Assembly: GCA_003116995.1 (NCBI GenBank)
Contig: BDSL01000022.1
Location: forward strand, 372,001-436,000
Source of the DNA: Yamagishiella unicocca
Taxonomy: Eukaryota; Chlorophyta; Chlorophyceae; Chlamydomonadales; Volvocaceae
Direction: 5' to 3'
Length of the DNA: 64,000 bases
Part shown: positions 11,529-23,000 of the stretch, one piece after another
Layout of the letters: every line of letters starts with the position of its first letter
Numbering within the stretch: the first letter of the stretch is position 1
Made by a program: the position numbers and the translations under genes
The notes under the pieces: generated by a model
Database searches by the model: none
What the model saw: only the letters and a program-made list of their open reading frames with translations
Told to the model about the DNA's origin: nothing

Positions 11529-14044
11529 CGACGATGCAAACAGGGTTGTACTAGTCCTACCGTTTGACGCTGTAACCTAATCGCATACTAGCTCTATGCC
11601 CTGTTAACAGACCCTGCGACCTGTCCTCTTGCTAGGAGAAACTCCCCAAAGCGTCATGTCCACCCCAAGTTTGCGTTGTCGGATACAATTATGGTAAAGA
11701 TCACTATACAGGCGTTCCAACAAAGCGCTCATGGAAGGCGTTGACAAGTCGACGCGAGGCGGGAGACTAAGCGACACGTCAGCACCGCTTTGGCATCGTT
11801 GCCGGCAATTTGAAAGCGAGACTATTATCAATGTTGAGATGCGGTCCCAGATTGGAAAGATTCTACGTACGTGCCTGTTTGTCGTGCCCTTCGGTCGGCG
11901 GATCCAAAACGCACCGAACAATATTGTTTCGCATTAGCGGATCCGCTCACTCTAGCTGAGGCCCCTTTGATAGAATGCATGAGAGACGTATTTTTAACAA
12001 GCGCTGAGATTGCAGCCGTTTGAATGCAGCGGGTGCGCTACCTGCTGTTGCAGACCCACGGGACGCAGACGCGTTTGCGTAATAGGCGAGGCTGGCGGGT
12101 AAGGGAAGACTGCCAGCTTAAAGTCCGTAACACAGAAGCACTACTCCAAACTGTGCGGATACGCAGCACCAGCGAAACGGGTAGCTCTAGGGCAGCGCTT
12201 CTCATCCCAAACGGCCTGCGTTACCTGCTACGTCTAATGTTAGGGCGAGGCTGCAGACTGCGGAGCTGCAGAGAGTGGGTCTCTCTTTCTCAATGTAACC
12301 TACTGTGCGTGTCTCCTGCGGTGATGGGGTATCCTACGGCGGAGTGGCACGGATGTTCATGTGTTTCCGTTTGCAGTGAAACTCCCTCGTTGCGCCTTGG
12401 GCTGTCGGTCACCGGTGGATGCACAGAAACCGATTCCGATAGATGCTGCCTGCCGTAAGTAACTCATATCAAATGAATCACGCTCGCCAGCATCTTCACT
12501 TGGGCGTGGGTACGGGAGGGGGGAGACGCGTCCCACCGGGAGTGCATCTTCATCACGCTGTGTGCGCAGCGCGTAATTTTGCCTTCGCGGCCTGCTGCAT
12601 GCCGGATCGTGTTCCGCTTAGTGCGCGATTTCGCCGTCCCACTACCACGGCCAAGGCCATCTGGGCGCACAGGGGCGGATATCAAACCGCTTAAGGAGCG
12701 CCAATGTCTCCTCTGCGAGTCAGACAAGCATTTCGCGCAAGACTGCTCACAGGCTGATTGTAAGTTTGCGCGTGGCGTTCTTGTGCCACCTCACTGGCTC
12801 TCGCCCCTTTTCCTGCCCCCCGGCGCCCATCAGACACGCACATCCACCTTTCAGGCGGGTCCATGGGCGGCTGCGCGCTGAGGCGGTCATTTGCCGCACC
12901 GCAAGCCTGAACGGGGTATCGGGGCAACTACTGCCACCACGAGCTCCCTGCCCGTCCCTGGTGATCTGGTTTGTTGCCAGCTTGTCCCTAGGAAGCGCTC
13001 GGGCTGTTGGACATGGCCCGACATCTCACGACCACGCCGTCCTCCAGAGCTCTCCGAGCTGCAAGGCAGGTCGCAGGCTCGGGCGGGTGGAGCTGAGAGT
13101 GCAGCGGGGGACAGCCATCCAGCCCACAGCCCGTGGCGGGTCTCATGATGCCACCGCAGCAGCTGAGAAGCGGACGGCGGAGGGGGGCTGCGGATTTGGG
13201 TTTTGGGGAGGAGGCGGACTGGTGGAGTGATGTGGCGTGGTGGGATAGGCGCTTGGGTGGACGATGACTCGTCGCTTGTGGGGTGGAAAAGGAAGATGAT
13301 GTCACCCTCCAAATGGGTCGCGCCGGCCGTTATGTTCAGCATTGCACTTGCTGCGTCTGCGCTGAATAATGTTTCACATTGACGCACCAGTGGAGGGTCG
13401 CGCTGTACGGAATGGCTGCCAACGGGACGACGAACAAGTTCGGGCTGGCTAGCGCGGGCTCAGGGGGGGGCCACCGCGCAGCCCGAGGGCACTCTCGACT
13501 GAAGATAAGTTCAATGGACCGACTTACGTCATGGAGAGTCTGCTTCCTCCGGCAACTTTCACCGCGGAATATTAGCCCGCCACATGTACCGGAAAGCAAC
13601 GATACGTACCTAGACTGCACGGTGCACGCACATACGCCCTAATGGATGCGTCTTCTTACGTAAGTTACGGAGAAATCCGCATGTGTCTGATGTGGGAACG
13701 GCCACCGTGGTAGGTCCACTGCACATGTACAACACCACCGCACTGTACGGTAGTGTGCGTATCCCAGCCCTTTTGATCGCATGCGCGACAGGTTTTATTT
13801 GATCCATATGTATCCTTAGGCCTTATTCGTGTTGGGTAACGATTTTGGGCCCATGTGTCGGATATCCGCACGTCACCTGGGAAGGTCGTGAGTCTTAGCT
13901 CAGGGCCATAGTCCAATGGCCACGCTGTGTTAATGATACGACAAATTTGGACAATTTAATACGGCCTGGTTCAGAAGTCTGAGCGCTTTTTAGGTGTAAA
14001 CGGCAAAACTGCGTCGGTGCGCGGACCAGGCATTGGAGGAGGAG
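11529..14044. other. Intergenic region between divergent SERAC1-like and TPS genes
   Basis: This 2.5-kb stretch separates two divergently transcribed genes and must hold both promoters. It is less GC-rich than the flanking genes. I see no TATA box that I would defend. A retroelement-like zinc-knuckle fragment sits in the middle (12,477-12,881). The rest (11,580-12,470 and 12,890-14,030) has only short open frames with no recognisable domain. This pattern, promoter sequence plus decayed mobile-element sequence, is an inference. Confidence 0.5.
12477..12881 (+). pseudogene. CCHC zinc-knuckle fragment, retroelement Gag-like
   Basis: An open frame without an ATG runs from just after a TGA at 12,474 to a TGA at about 12,879. 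Near 12,705-12,752 it encodes CLLCESDKHFAQDC, which fits C-x2-C-x4-H-x4-C exactly. This is the zinc knuckle of retroviral-type Gag and LINE ORF1 nucleic-acid-binding proteins. A basic stretch (PLPRPRPSGR) precedes it. No reverse transcriptase, integrase or long terminal repeat was seen nearby, so this appears to be a short stranded piece of an old element. A host exon encoding a zinc knuckle is the alternative. Confidence 0.45.
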
Positions 14045-17000
14045 ATGGGCAGTCTTCCAGACGCTCTCTCCTCCGAAGATGTCTCTTCATCATTGCCAAC
14101 GACGCGCGTCGGTGAGCGAGTAGTACTCTACAAACGTGTCAGTTTGCATAGGAATTGCGTATGCGCACATCGCACTTTGTGGTGCGCATGTGCTACTGCC
14201 CATGCTCCCGTTTCTACCACGGCATCTTCAGTCATGTTGTGCTGCGTAGTCTCGTCACCCGATTTCCTTGCCCGTGCTGTATTCCGCAATTGCGGTCCTC
14301 AGACCGGCTTCTCCGGGAGCGGATCCGCCGTAACCGCAGCCACCAGGCTTTTGATGTCTGCGAGGACCTGCCCCAGGAGGATCCGGTCCTGGAATCAGTG
14401 CCGGAGCCGCCTGCGCAGTCCCGGCTTGTGGTGGTTGCCAACCGGCTGCCGGTGACATGCAGCAAAGACGCCACTGGTCGCTGGCAGCTGCAGGTAGGCA
14501 GCATGTCCATGCACTCAATGTGATAGGGCACAACTTCGGGGGGGGAGGGGTCACCAGGAGGGGGGGCGCTGCAGGCAGGGAGAGAAGGGGGCCGGGAGCC
14601 GGAAGAGGCATGGGTGTTTTGAGCTGAGGTCAACGATGTGGGTCACTGTGGGTAGGGGACTGTAAATACTCGCTTAGCTCTAGGGAGGGGTGCGCGATGG
14701 TGATGGTGTTTTGCTGCGCGCAGCCGGGCACGAGGGACATGGTTCATGGGTAGGGCGTTTCCTTATGACAGCCGGGAGCTGTGGAGGAGCTGACGGATGG
14801 CTTCGGGGAGGGGGATGGGCTGGGGGTGGGGGGTGGGGTAGGGGAAACGGCGCGGCAGCAGTGTACGGGTGGACGAGTGTGCGTATGTGGGGCAGGGGAC
14901 GCGCTGCGCAGTGGGATGGGACTGAGGGCAGCCGAGGGGCAGAAGCGGGGGGGGAGGAGGGGGGGGTTATGGCAAGGGTGTGTGGGTTTTGACGGGCTGG
15001 CGGACTCATGCAACTCGTGTACGACAAGGAGGGAGGGGAACCTGTAAGGGAAGCGTCGGGGAACCTTTGGGGCCCGGAAGCGGGGAAGTGGGATGCAGAG
15101 GAAAGGGCGGGAGGCTCTCGGCTGTGTGTGCGGCAGCGAGGGGTGACAGTGGTGAGAGGTGTCACCCTGGCAGCGCCGGCTCCCGTCAGGTGGTGGAAGC
15201 GGTCATCACGCCTCATGCGTGACTCTCTGGACGCCGGCCTGCTTCGTTGTGTGTGGGGGGCCCGGGGGCGCAGGAGGAAAGGGGAAGGCAGGTTGGGGGT
15301 GGGCGGTGGGCGGATGCCGATCCCTCGCTCCATCACTGTCGGACGGGCTCGGTCACGCTGGCATGGTCCTGCGGAGGAGGGATCCAGGGAGGGGTTTGCC
15401 ACGTGCGCTGCATGGTCCTGCGGGGGAGGGATCCAGGGAGGGGGCTTGCCGCGTGCGCTGCATGGTCCTGCGGGGGAGGGATCCAGGGAGGGGGCTTGCC
15501 CACGGCGGCGAGCGCTGTGTTGCTAAGACTGGGCCGCGAGAGCCTACGGGCGGCCTGAAGACCCCCCCAGGAACACCTGCGACCAACCAGCCTGCCATGC
15601 CAGCCCGTCAGCTGCTCGCCAACGTCCTCGGCTCACCTCACACGTGCCGCTGTCGGCCGCCTGCAGGCTAGCGCCGGCGGCCTAGTTTCGGCGCTCAAGG
15701 GAGTGAGCAACTACGTCACGCTATGGATCGGCTGGCCGGGTGGGTGGGTGGCTCAGGCCGGTCCGGGCCGCAGAAAGGGGGTTTCGAGGAACACCGCGGA
15801 AGGGAGGGCGGGGGAGGAGACCCGGGTCCTTGACAGGAGACGGACGACAGAAACTAGCAAGCGAATAGTTTTCGGACACGCGCTTGAGGGCGCACGTGGG
15901 AGCACGTGGGTCGTTGGCTGGACCTGCTAGGGCGGCACGCTTCGAAGCCCGGCGCCGTCCCAGCCCGCGAACAGGCCGATAAGGAAGGGGGACGTGGGCA
16001 GGGGGTTTCAGGTGAGTGCCTAAACAAGCACGTGGAAGCGGGCAATGGAGAAGCACCGGGGTTGCAGGATGGCGCTGCGCGCTGCTGTGCCGTACGGTGT
16101 GTTTCAGCCTAGAAGGGGGCACCAGCACCTCCCGGGCGGTTCGCTGCTCGTGTGCCGGCCCTCGCCGGCCTCCTGGTGCTGGTCACCTCCCTCCCCGCGC
16201 TGGGCTGGACTGGGTCGGCGGTGAGCAGCCGGCTCCCTCCTGTACCCCCGCAGGCATCTGGGTCAAGCCGGGGCGGGAGCGGGACGACCTGGCTTGCATC
16301 CTCAAGTCGGAGGGCTTCTCACCGGTGTGGCTGGAGCCACCGCTGGTGGGTGGGGGGGGTAGCGAGGAGACCCGGGGACACGGCATATGTGACGGAGAAC
16401 TGGTGGGGGGGGTGTCCGTGCATACGGCCGGAGCAAGTGGGGGCCGGAAGGGACACCGCCGCTTCCTTGAGGACGAGGGCTTGGGGGAGGGTTGGGGGCA
16501 CGAGGGCTAAGAAGGTGAGGGCCAATGGAGGTGGCCGCTGAGGGAGGCCGCCGCTCAGCCGGGGCGTCGTATGGGCCCTGCGTGACGAGGGGCCATTTGG
16601 GCCCTGCGTGACGAGGGGCCGAGTGGGCCCTACGTGACGAGGGGCCGAGTGGGCGCGTCGGTGCTGCTGCTGCGAAGTGGCGGCTGCGCCGCCGCTGTCC
16701 GTCCCCGCCTCCCACTCCTCCCCACCCGCACCCCCTGCAACCCGCCGCCCCCGCAGTTGGACCTGTACTACAACGGCTTCTGCAACAGCGTGCTGTGGCA
16801 GCTGTTCCACTACGTGCCGCTCAACATCGACACGTGGCAGAAGATGGCGGAGCACAGGGCCATGCAGCTGCAGTGGCAGGCGTACCAGGTAGGTTCAGAG
16901 AGGACACACCTTGAGGAGGCACAGCAGGAAGAGCAGGAATTACCTGAGGTGGGGGAAGAGTTTTGAGGGTAAGCCAGACCCAGTGACCTGAAATTGGAGG

Positions 17001-20000
17001 GGGTTCATCGGCCGGGTGAGCGGGTAGCGACAGGCTGCATGCAGATCGGGGTTATAAATCATACATTCGCGGCCAACCATCGTCGCCCCTCCCACCACGT
17101 TCTCTTCCCAACCCTACCTCATCCAAGCAACACCCCCTCCCGCGCCGCCCCGCACCGCCTCGCTTGTCCCTGTCGCGTAAACGGTTTTTATGCCCCCCAC
17201 CCCCCACATGCCAGATGGCCAACGAGCGGTTTGCTGACGTGGTGCTAGGGGAGTACGTGGTCAACGACGTGGTGTGGGTGCAGGACTACCACCTCATGCT
17301 GCTGCCCAGCCTGCTCAAGCAGAACGTGTCCAAGGCGGGTTGTTGCGCGGCGGAGGGCGGGCAGGAGGTGGACGGGAAAGCCGTGAGCTGACTAAGGAGG
17401 GGGAGGAGGACGCGGGGGCAGGGGGCCGCGGGGGGGAGCGGGGGCCGCCGGGGTTTCGCGCTTTCCGGCACTGGATGTTTTGGGCGAGCGAGCCGCCTCT
17501 CGCCCCCTAACCTCGAATCGACTCTCCGCAGCAGCGGCCTGCGGGGCGCTCGTATGTGTCCGCGGGCGCGGGTCCCAACCTGCTGCACGACTAGGCCGGC
17601 CAGCCCCTCCGGCCTCTCCCACACGCCCCCGGACTCCTCCCCGTGCTTGCAAGGGCCGCTTTCCGCTCCCTCCTCCGTCCCCGTTCTAAGTCCGCCCACG
17701 GTTTTCCTCTGAATTCCCCCCTCCCCCCCTCCCCCCTTCCGGGTCTACTCGCCCCTCCCCCCTCCCCCCTTCCCACCTGCGTTCCGAAGTATGAAGGCTA
17801 TGCACCAACTACATTACCCCAGTCGAGTTACCGGTTTTTAACTTGTATCCCCCCTTTCCCCCCTGCAGATGAAGGTGGGGTTCTTCCTGCACACGCCCTT
17901 CCCCTCATCGGAGATGTACCGGACGCTGCCAGTGCGCGAAGAGGTGCGGACCGCCTTGCGTTCCCGGGGGGGGGGATGGCATAGAAACCGTTGACGCGAA
18001 AAGGACAAGACAGCTAGGGGCGGGATGAGAGGAAGACCCGTGGGTCGTGGGTGGGGAACAGGAAAACCATAGGAACGTTTGGTACACGCGTTTGAGGGGG
18101 GGCCCCAGGGGGAGAGGTGGAGAAGCCGAGGAAGGTTGGAGGGGGAGGGTGGGTTTGGGGGGAAGCATGTGCAAGGGTTAGTGTGTGTAGGGTGTGTTTT
18201 GGGGGCGGGGTAAGGAGCTGAGGCAGCATGGTGTTCGTGACCCAAAGCCTGGGGTGTGTGCTTGAGACCGCGGGACACCGCATCTACCATACCCAGCATC
18301 CGGAAGTCCACCACGGCTGTAACGCGGGCTGCGTGTCGCGATGTCGTAGGCGAAACCCGACCTTACCCTCCCCTCCCCCCTCTCCCCCTCCCCCCTCTCC
18401 CCCTCCCCCCCCTCACACACACGGGGTTTCTTTTCTATACCCCGCGCGCCCCCCCCCACACACACACACCGGGTCTTCTCGCTCCCCCCTGCCAGGTCCT
18501 CCGCGCGGTGCTCGCTGCCGACCTGGTGGGCTTCCACACCTACGACTACGCCCGCCACTTCATCTCCTCGTGCACCCGCATTCTGGGGCTGGAGGGCACA
18601 CCGGAGGGTGGGTGGGCGGGTGGTTGGGTTTTCTGGGCTGGAGGGCACACCGGAGGGTGGGTGGGCGGGTGGTTGGGTTTTCTGGGGCTGGAGGGCACAA
18701 CGGAGGGTGGGTGGGCGGGTGGTTGGGTTTTCTGGGCTGGAGGGCACACCGGAGGGTGGGTGGGCGGGTGGTTGGGTTTTCTGGGGCTGGAGGGCACAAC
18801 GGAGGGTGGGTGGGCGGGTGGGTGGGTTTTCTGGGGCTGGAGGGCACAACGGAGGGTGGGTGGGCGGGTGGTTGGGTTTTCTGGGGCTGGAGGGCACAAC
18901 GGAGGGTGGGTGGGCGGGTGGTTGGGTTTTCTGGGCTGGAGGGCACACCGGAGGGTGGGTGGGCGGGTGGTTGGGTTTTCTGGGGCTGGAGGGCACAACG
19001 GAGGGTGGGTGGGCGGGTGGTTGGGTTTTCTGGGGCTGGAGGGCACACCGGAGGGTGGGTGGGCGGGTGGTTGGGTTTTCTGGGGCTGGAGGGCACAACG
19101 GAGGGTGGGTGGGCGGGTGGTTGGGTTTTCTGGGGCTGGAGGGCACAACGGAGGGTGGGTGGGCGGGTGGTTGGGTTTTCTGGGGCTGGAGGGCACAACG
19201 GAGGGTGGGTGGGCGGGTGGTTGGGTTTTTTGGGGCTGGAGGGCACACCGGAGGGTGGGTGGGCGGGTGGTTGGGTTTTCTGGGGCTGGAGGGCACACCG
19301 GAGGGTGGGTGGGCGGGTGGTTGGGTTTTCTGGGGCTGGAGGGCACAACGGAGGGTGGGTGGGCGGGTGGTTGGGTTTTTTGGGGCTGGAGGGCACACCG
19401 GAGGGTGGGTGGGCGGGTGGTTGGGTTTTCTGGGGCTGGAGGGCACACCGGAGGGTGGGTGGGCGGGTGGTTGGGTTTTCTGGGGCTGGAGGGCACAACG
19501 GAGGGTGGGTGGGCGGGTGGTTGGGTTTTCTGGGGCTGGAGGGCACAACGGAGGGTGGGTGGGCGGGTGGTTGGGTTTTCTGGGGCTGGAGGGCACACCG
19601 GAGGGTGGGTGGGCGGGTGGTTGGGTTTTTTGGGGCTGGAGGGCACACCGGAGGGTGGGTGGGCGGGTGGTTGGGTTTTCTGGGGCTGGAGGGCACAACG
19701 GAGGGTGGGTGGGCGGGTGGTTGGGTTTTCTGGGGCTGGAGGGCACAACGGAGGGTGGGTGGGCGGGTGGTTGGGTTTTCTGGGGCTGGAGGGCACAACG
19801 GAGGGTGGGTGGGCGGGTGGTTGGGTTTTCTGGGGCTGGAGGGCACACCGGAGCGTTGGTAGTCGGGAGAAAAGCCCCGTAGGTGGGCACTCAGGAGACG
19901 AGTAGAAGCGGTGAGGAAAAGCTCCCGGGGACACGCGTTTACGATTGCATGCTGGAGGGCACTGCGGAGGGTGGGACGGTGGGTGGTCGGTGCGCGGTCT

Positions 20001-23000
20001 GACGGGTTCGGGCGGGAGAGGAGGGGTCCTGAGGGGTTTCTGGAGCCCCCTGAGGGTCGTGACCGTCATGCTCCTGCAGGTGCCAGCACCTGCCCCAACC
20101 CAAACCCCACTTCCCCCCCCCCCCCGGGTCTTCCCCCCCAAACACACCCCACCACCACCACCCCACACACACCACACACCACCACCACCCTAGGCGTGGA
20201 GAACAACGGCGTGCTGACGCGCGTTGGCACCTTCCCCATCGGCATCGACCCGGAGCGCTTCACCCGGGCCCTGGAAAGCGAGGAGGTGCAGAGCCAGACG
20301 GCCAAGCTGCTCAACAGATATGCGGGCCGCAAGGTGCGCCCAGGAGGAGGGGGGTCATCTGGGGGCGAGGACGGAGCGACAGAGGGCCGGATGGGGGGTT
20401 GGGGATGAAGTGGGGATGAAATGAGGAGGCCCGCTGACCGGGGGTGAGGGCAGTGGGGGCGGCGCGCTGCTGTCTGTCTAGGCTAGGGTGCGCGGCCGCG
20501 CCCTTGGGGGACGGGGCCCCTTGAGGGGAGCTCAGCTTCGCGGAGCCTGGATCGGCCGCAAGTGTAGGTGGGGGCCGGGGGGAGGAGGGGCTGGTGGGGC
20601 TGGCGTAACGGTGCGGTGCGCCTAGGAGGGGTGTGTGTGTGTGTATGTGTATGAACTGCTTCTCGCTCTCACCCCTGTTACTGCCTCTCCCCCCCCGCCC
20701 CTCCTCTCAAAACGCCTGTCCTAAACGGGTTTTTTCGGGCATCCACGGGTCTTCCTCGGACCCTCCCCCGTCCCCCCCGGGTCCACATCCTCCCCGCACC
20801 GCCCTCCAAAATTAAACAGGTGGATTGGCTTTACGTTTCACTGCCCACCCACTTTCCCCTCATGCACTCCCCTTCCCCCGGCCGCCCGCCAGATCATGCT
20901 GGGTGTTGACCGGCTGGATATGGTGAAGGGCATCCCGCAGAAGCTGCTGGCGTACGAGAAGTTTTTGGAGGAGCACCCCGAGTGGCGGGACAAGGTGGGG
21001 AGGGATGAGGGGAGAGACGTGGGTCGGCGCGCAGTGACGATGAGGAATACCGACTAGAGAGGGGAGGGCAGGGTTGCTTACGCCGGCGAATAGATGTGGG
21101 GCACGAGTGGGAGGGGTTCGAGGGAAACCCGTGGATGTCCGAAACCCGAGTGGGAGGGGTGGGGAGTTGAGAGGAAACCCGCAGGATAGGAGAGGGGGTA
21201 TTGAGGAAGACCCGTTAATGCGAGAAGAAGCCGTTTAGAAAGGACTTTTCGAGATGCATGCTGGTGAGGAGACGAAAGACGAAGGTCGTATGTCGACCTT
21301 CGGCGGCTAGGCTAAAAGGAGAGGGGGTGGGTTGAGGGGAGGCCCCGCTGGCCGCGTTCACGATACAGTTTGGACCCTAACCCGACTACTCGTGGACCCG
21401 GCCTCCCCGGCCGCAGGTGCTGCTGGTGCAGATTGCCGTACCCTCGCGTACGGACGTGCCCGAGTACCAGAAGCTGCGCAGGTGTGTGGCGTGGGGGATG
21501 TCGGGTTGGGAGCTGAGCGAGGCCGGGGCCGGGGCCCGGGGGGGGCGGGTGAGAGAAGGAGCCCGTGTTACGGGCCAACGGGAAAGAGGACTCACCAGCT
21601 GCGGCAACGTCTGACACCGGCCGGCCCCAGAGGCTTGGACGCGTGCGCTCCCGTCCCAACCACCCGTCCCAACCACCCGTCCCAACCACCCGTCCTAACC
21701 ACCCGTCCCAACCACCCGTTCCAACCACCCCTCCCAACCACCATTCTGCAGCATGGTCCACGAGATCGTGGGGCGCATCAACGGGCAGTACGGCACGCTG
21801 ACGTACGTTCCCATCTACCACCTGGACACCTCGCTGTCCTTCACGGAGCTGTGCGCGCTGTACGCCGTGACCGACGTGGCGATGGTGACGTCACTGCGGG
21901 ACGGCATGAACCTGGTACGGCAGCGCCGCGCGCGCCCCCTGCCCCGCCCCCCCCCCTCGTCGCTACCCTTATCGCCCCCCCCCCCCGGGTGTTCACTAGC
22001 AGTAAGTACTGGTGCCCCCCCTTCCCTCCCTTGCCGTCCCCCGGCTGCCAGGTCAGCTACGAGTACGTGGCCTGCCAGTCGGACAACGCCGGGGTGCTGG
22101 TGCTGTCGGAGTTCGCGGGAGCGGCGCAGGTGGGGGGGGGGGGATGAAGACCGTTGACGCGAAAAGGACAGGATAGTTGGCGCATGGTCGGCGGGAACCT
22201 AGTGCTAGTTTGTGGGCGCGTGCTGGGGGGGGGGGAGGGAAGTACGACCCGTGTACGGGCAGGCGCGGGGGGAGGAGGGTCGCGGCGTTGGAGGGTGTGG
22301 CGAGGAACACCTGCTGCCGGCGGAGGTGCGCGAGTACGCCCCTCGTCACACGAACACAGCACAGCACTCCTCCTCAAGGGCATGCCACCCCACACACCTC
22401 CTCCGCTCTCCCCCCACCGAGCGTAGTATCGCCAACCCAGTTCTCCAGCATGCATCTCAAAACGCCTGTTCTAAACGGGCTTTTCGGGCATCCCACACGG
22501 GTCTTCCTCGAAACCCCCCACCGCCACCACCACCACCACAGAGCTTGGGTGCCGGTGCGCTCCTGGTGAATCCCTGGAACATCTCCGACATGGCCAACGC
22601 CATCTACGACGCACTGTCCATGAGTGAGGACGAGCGGCGGGAGCGGCACAGGCAGAACTACATGCACGTGCAGGTGGGGGTGGGTGGGTGGGGGGTGGGG
22701 GTGGGGGTGGGGGTGGGGGTGGGGGTGGGGGTGGGGGTGGGGGTGGGGGTGGGGGTGGGGGTGGGGGTGGGGGTGGGGGTGGGGGTGGGGGTGGGGTGGG
22801 GGTGGGGGTGGGGGTGGGGGTGGGGGTGGGGGTGGGGGTGGGGGTGGGGGTGGGGATGGGGGTGGGGGTGGGGGTGGGGGTGGGGGTGGGGGTGGGTGGC
22901 GAGAAGACCCGGTTACACGACCTAGGAAACGGAGTGTAGGTGTGTGGGGGTTAAGGGAGCGCCGCCGTGTGTATAACAGCGGGGGGCCGGCTGAGTCGAA

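Noticed and set aside
14033..14044. TPS start four codons upstream
   Set aside because: The upstream codon is TTG, not ATG; the eukaryotic start is the ATG at 14,045.
18178..19905. Several 420-570 aa open frames on both strands ([14 protein letters not shown] and [12 protein letters not shown] repeats)
   Set aside because: They are translations of the 50-bp minisatellite inside TPS intron 8; all frames are open because the unit lacks stops.
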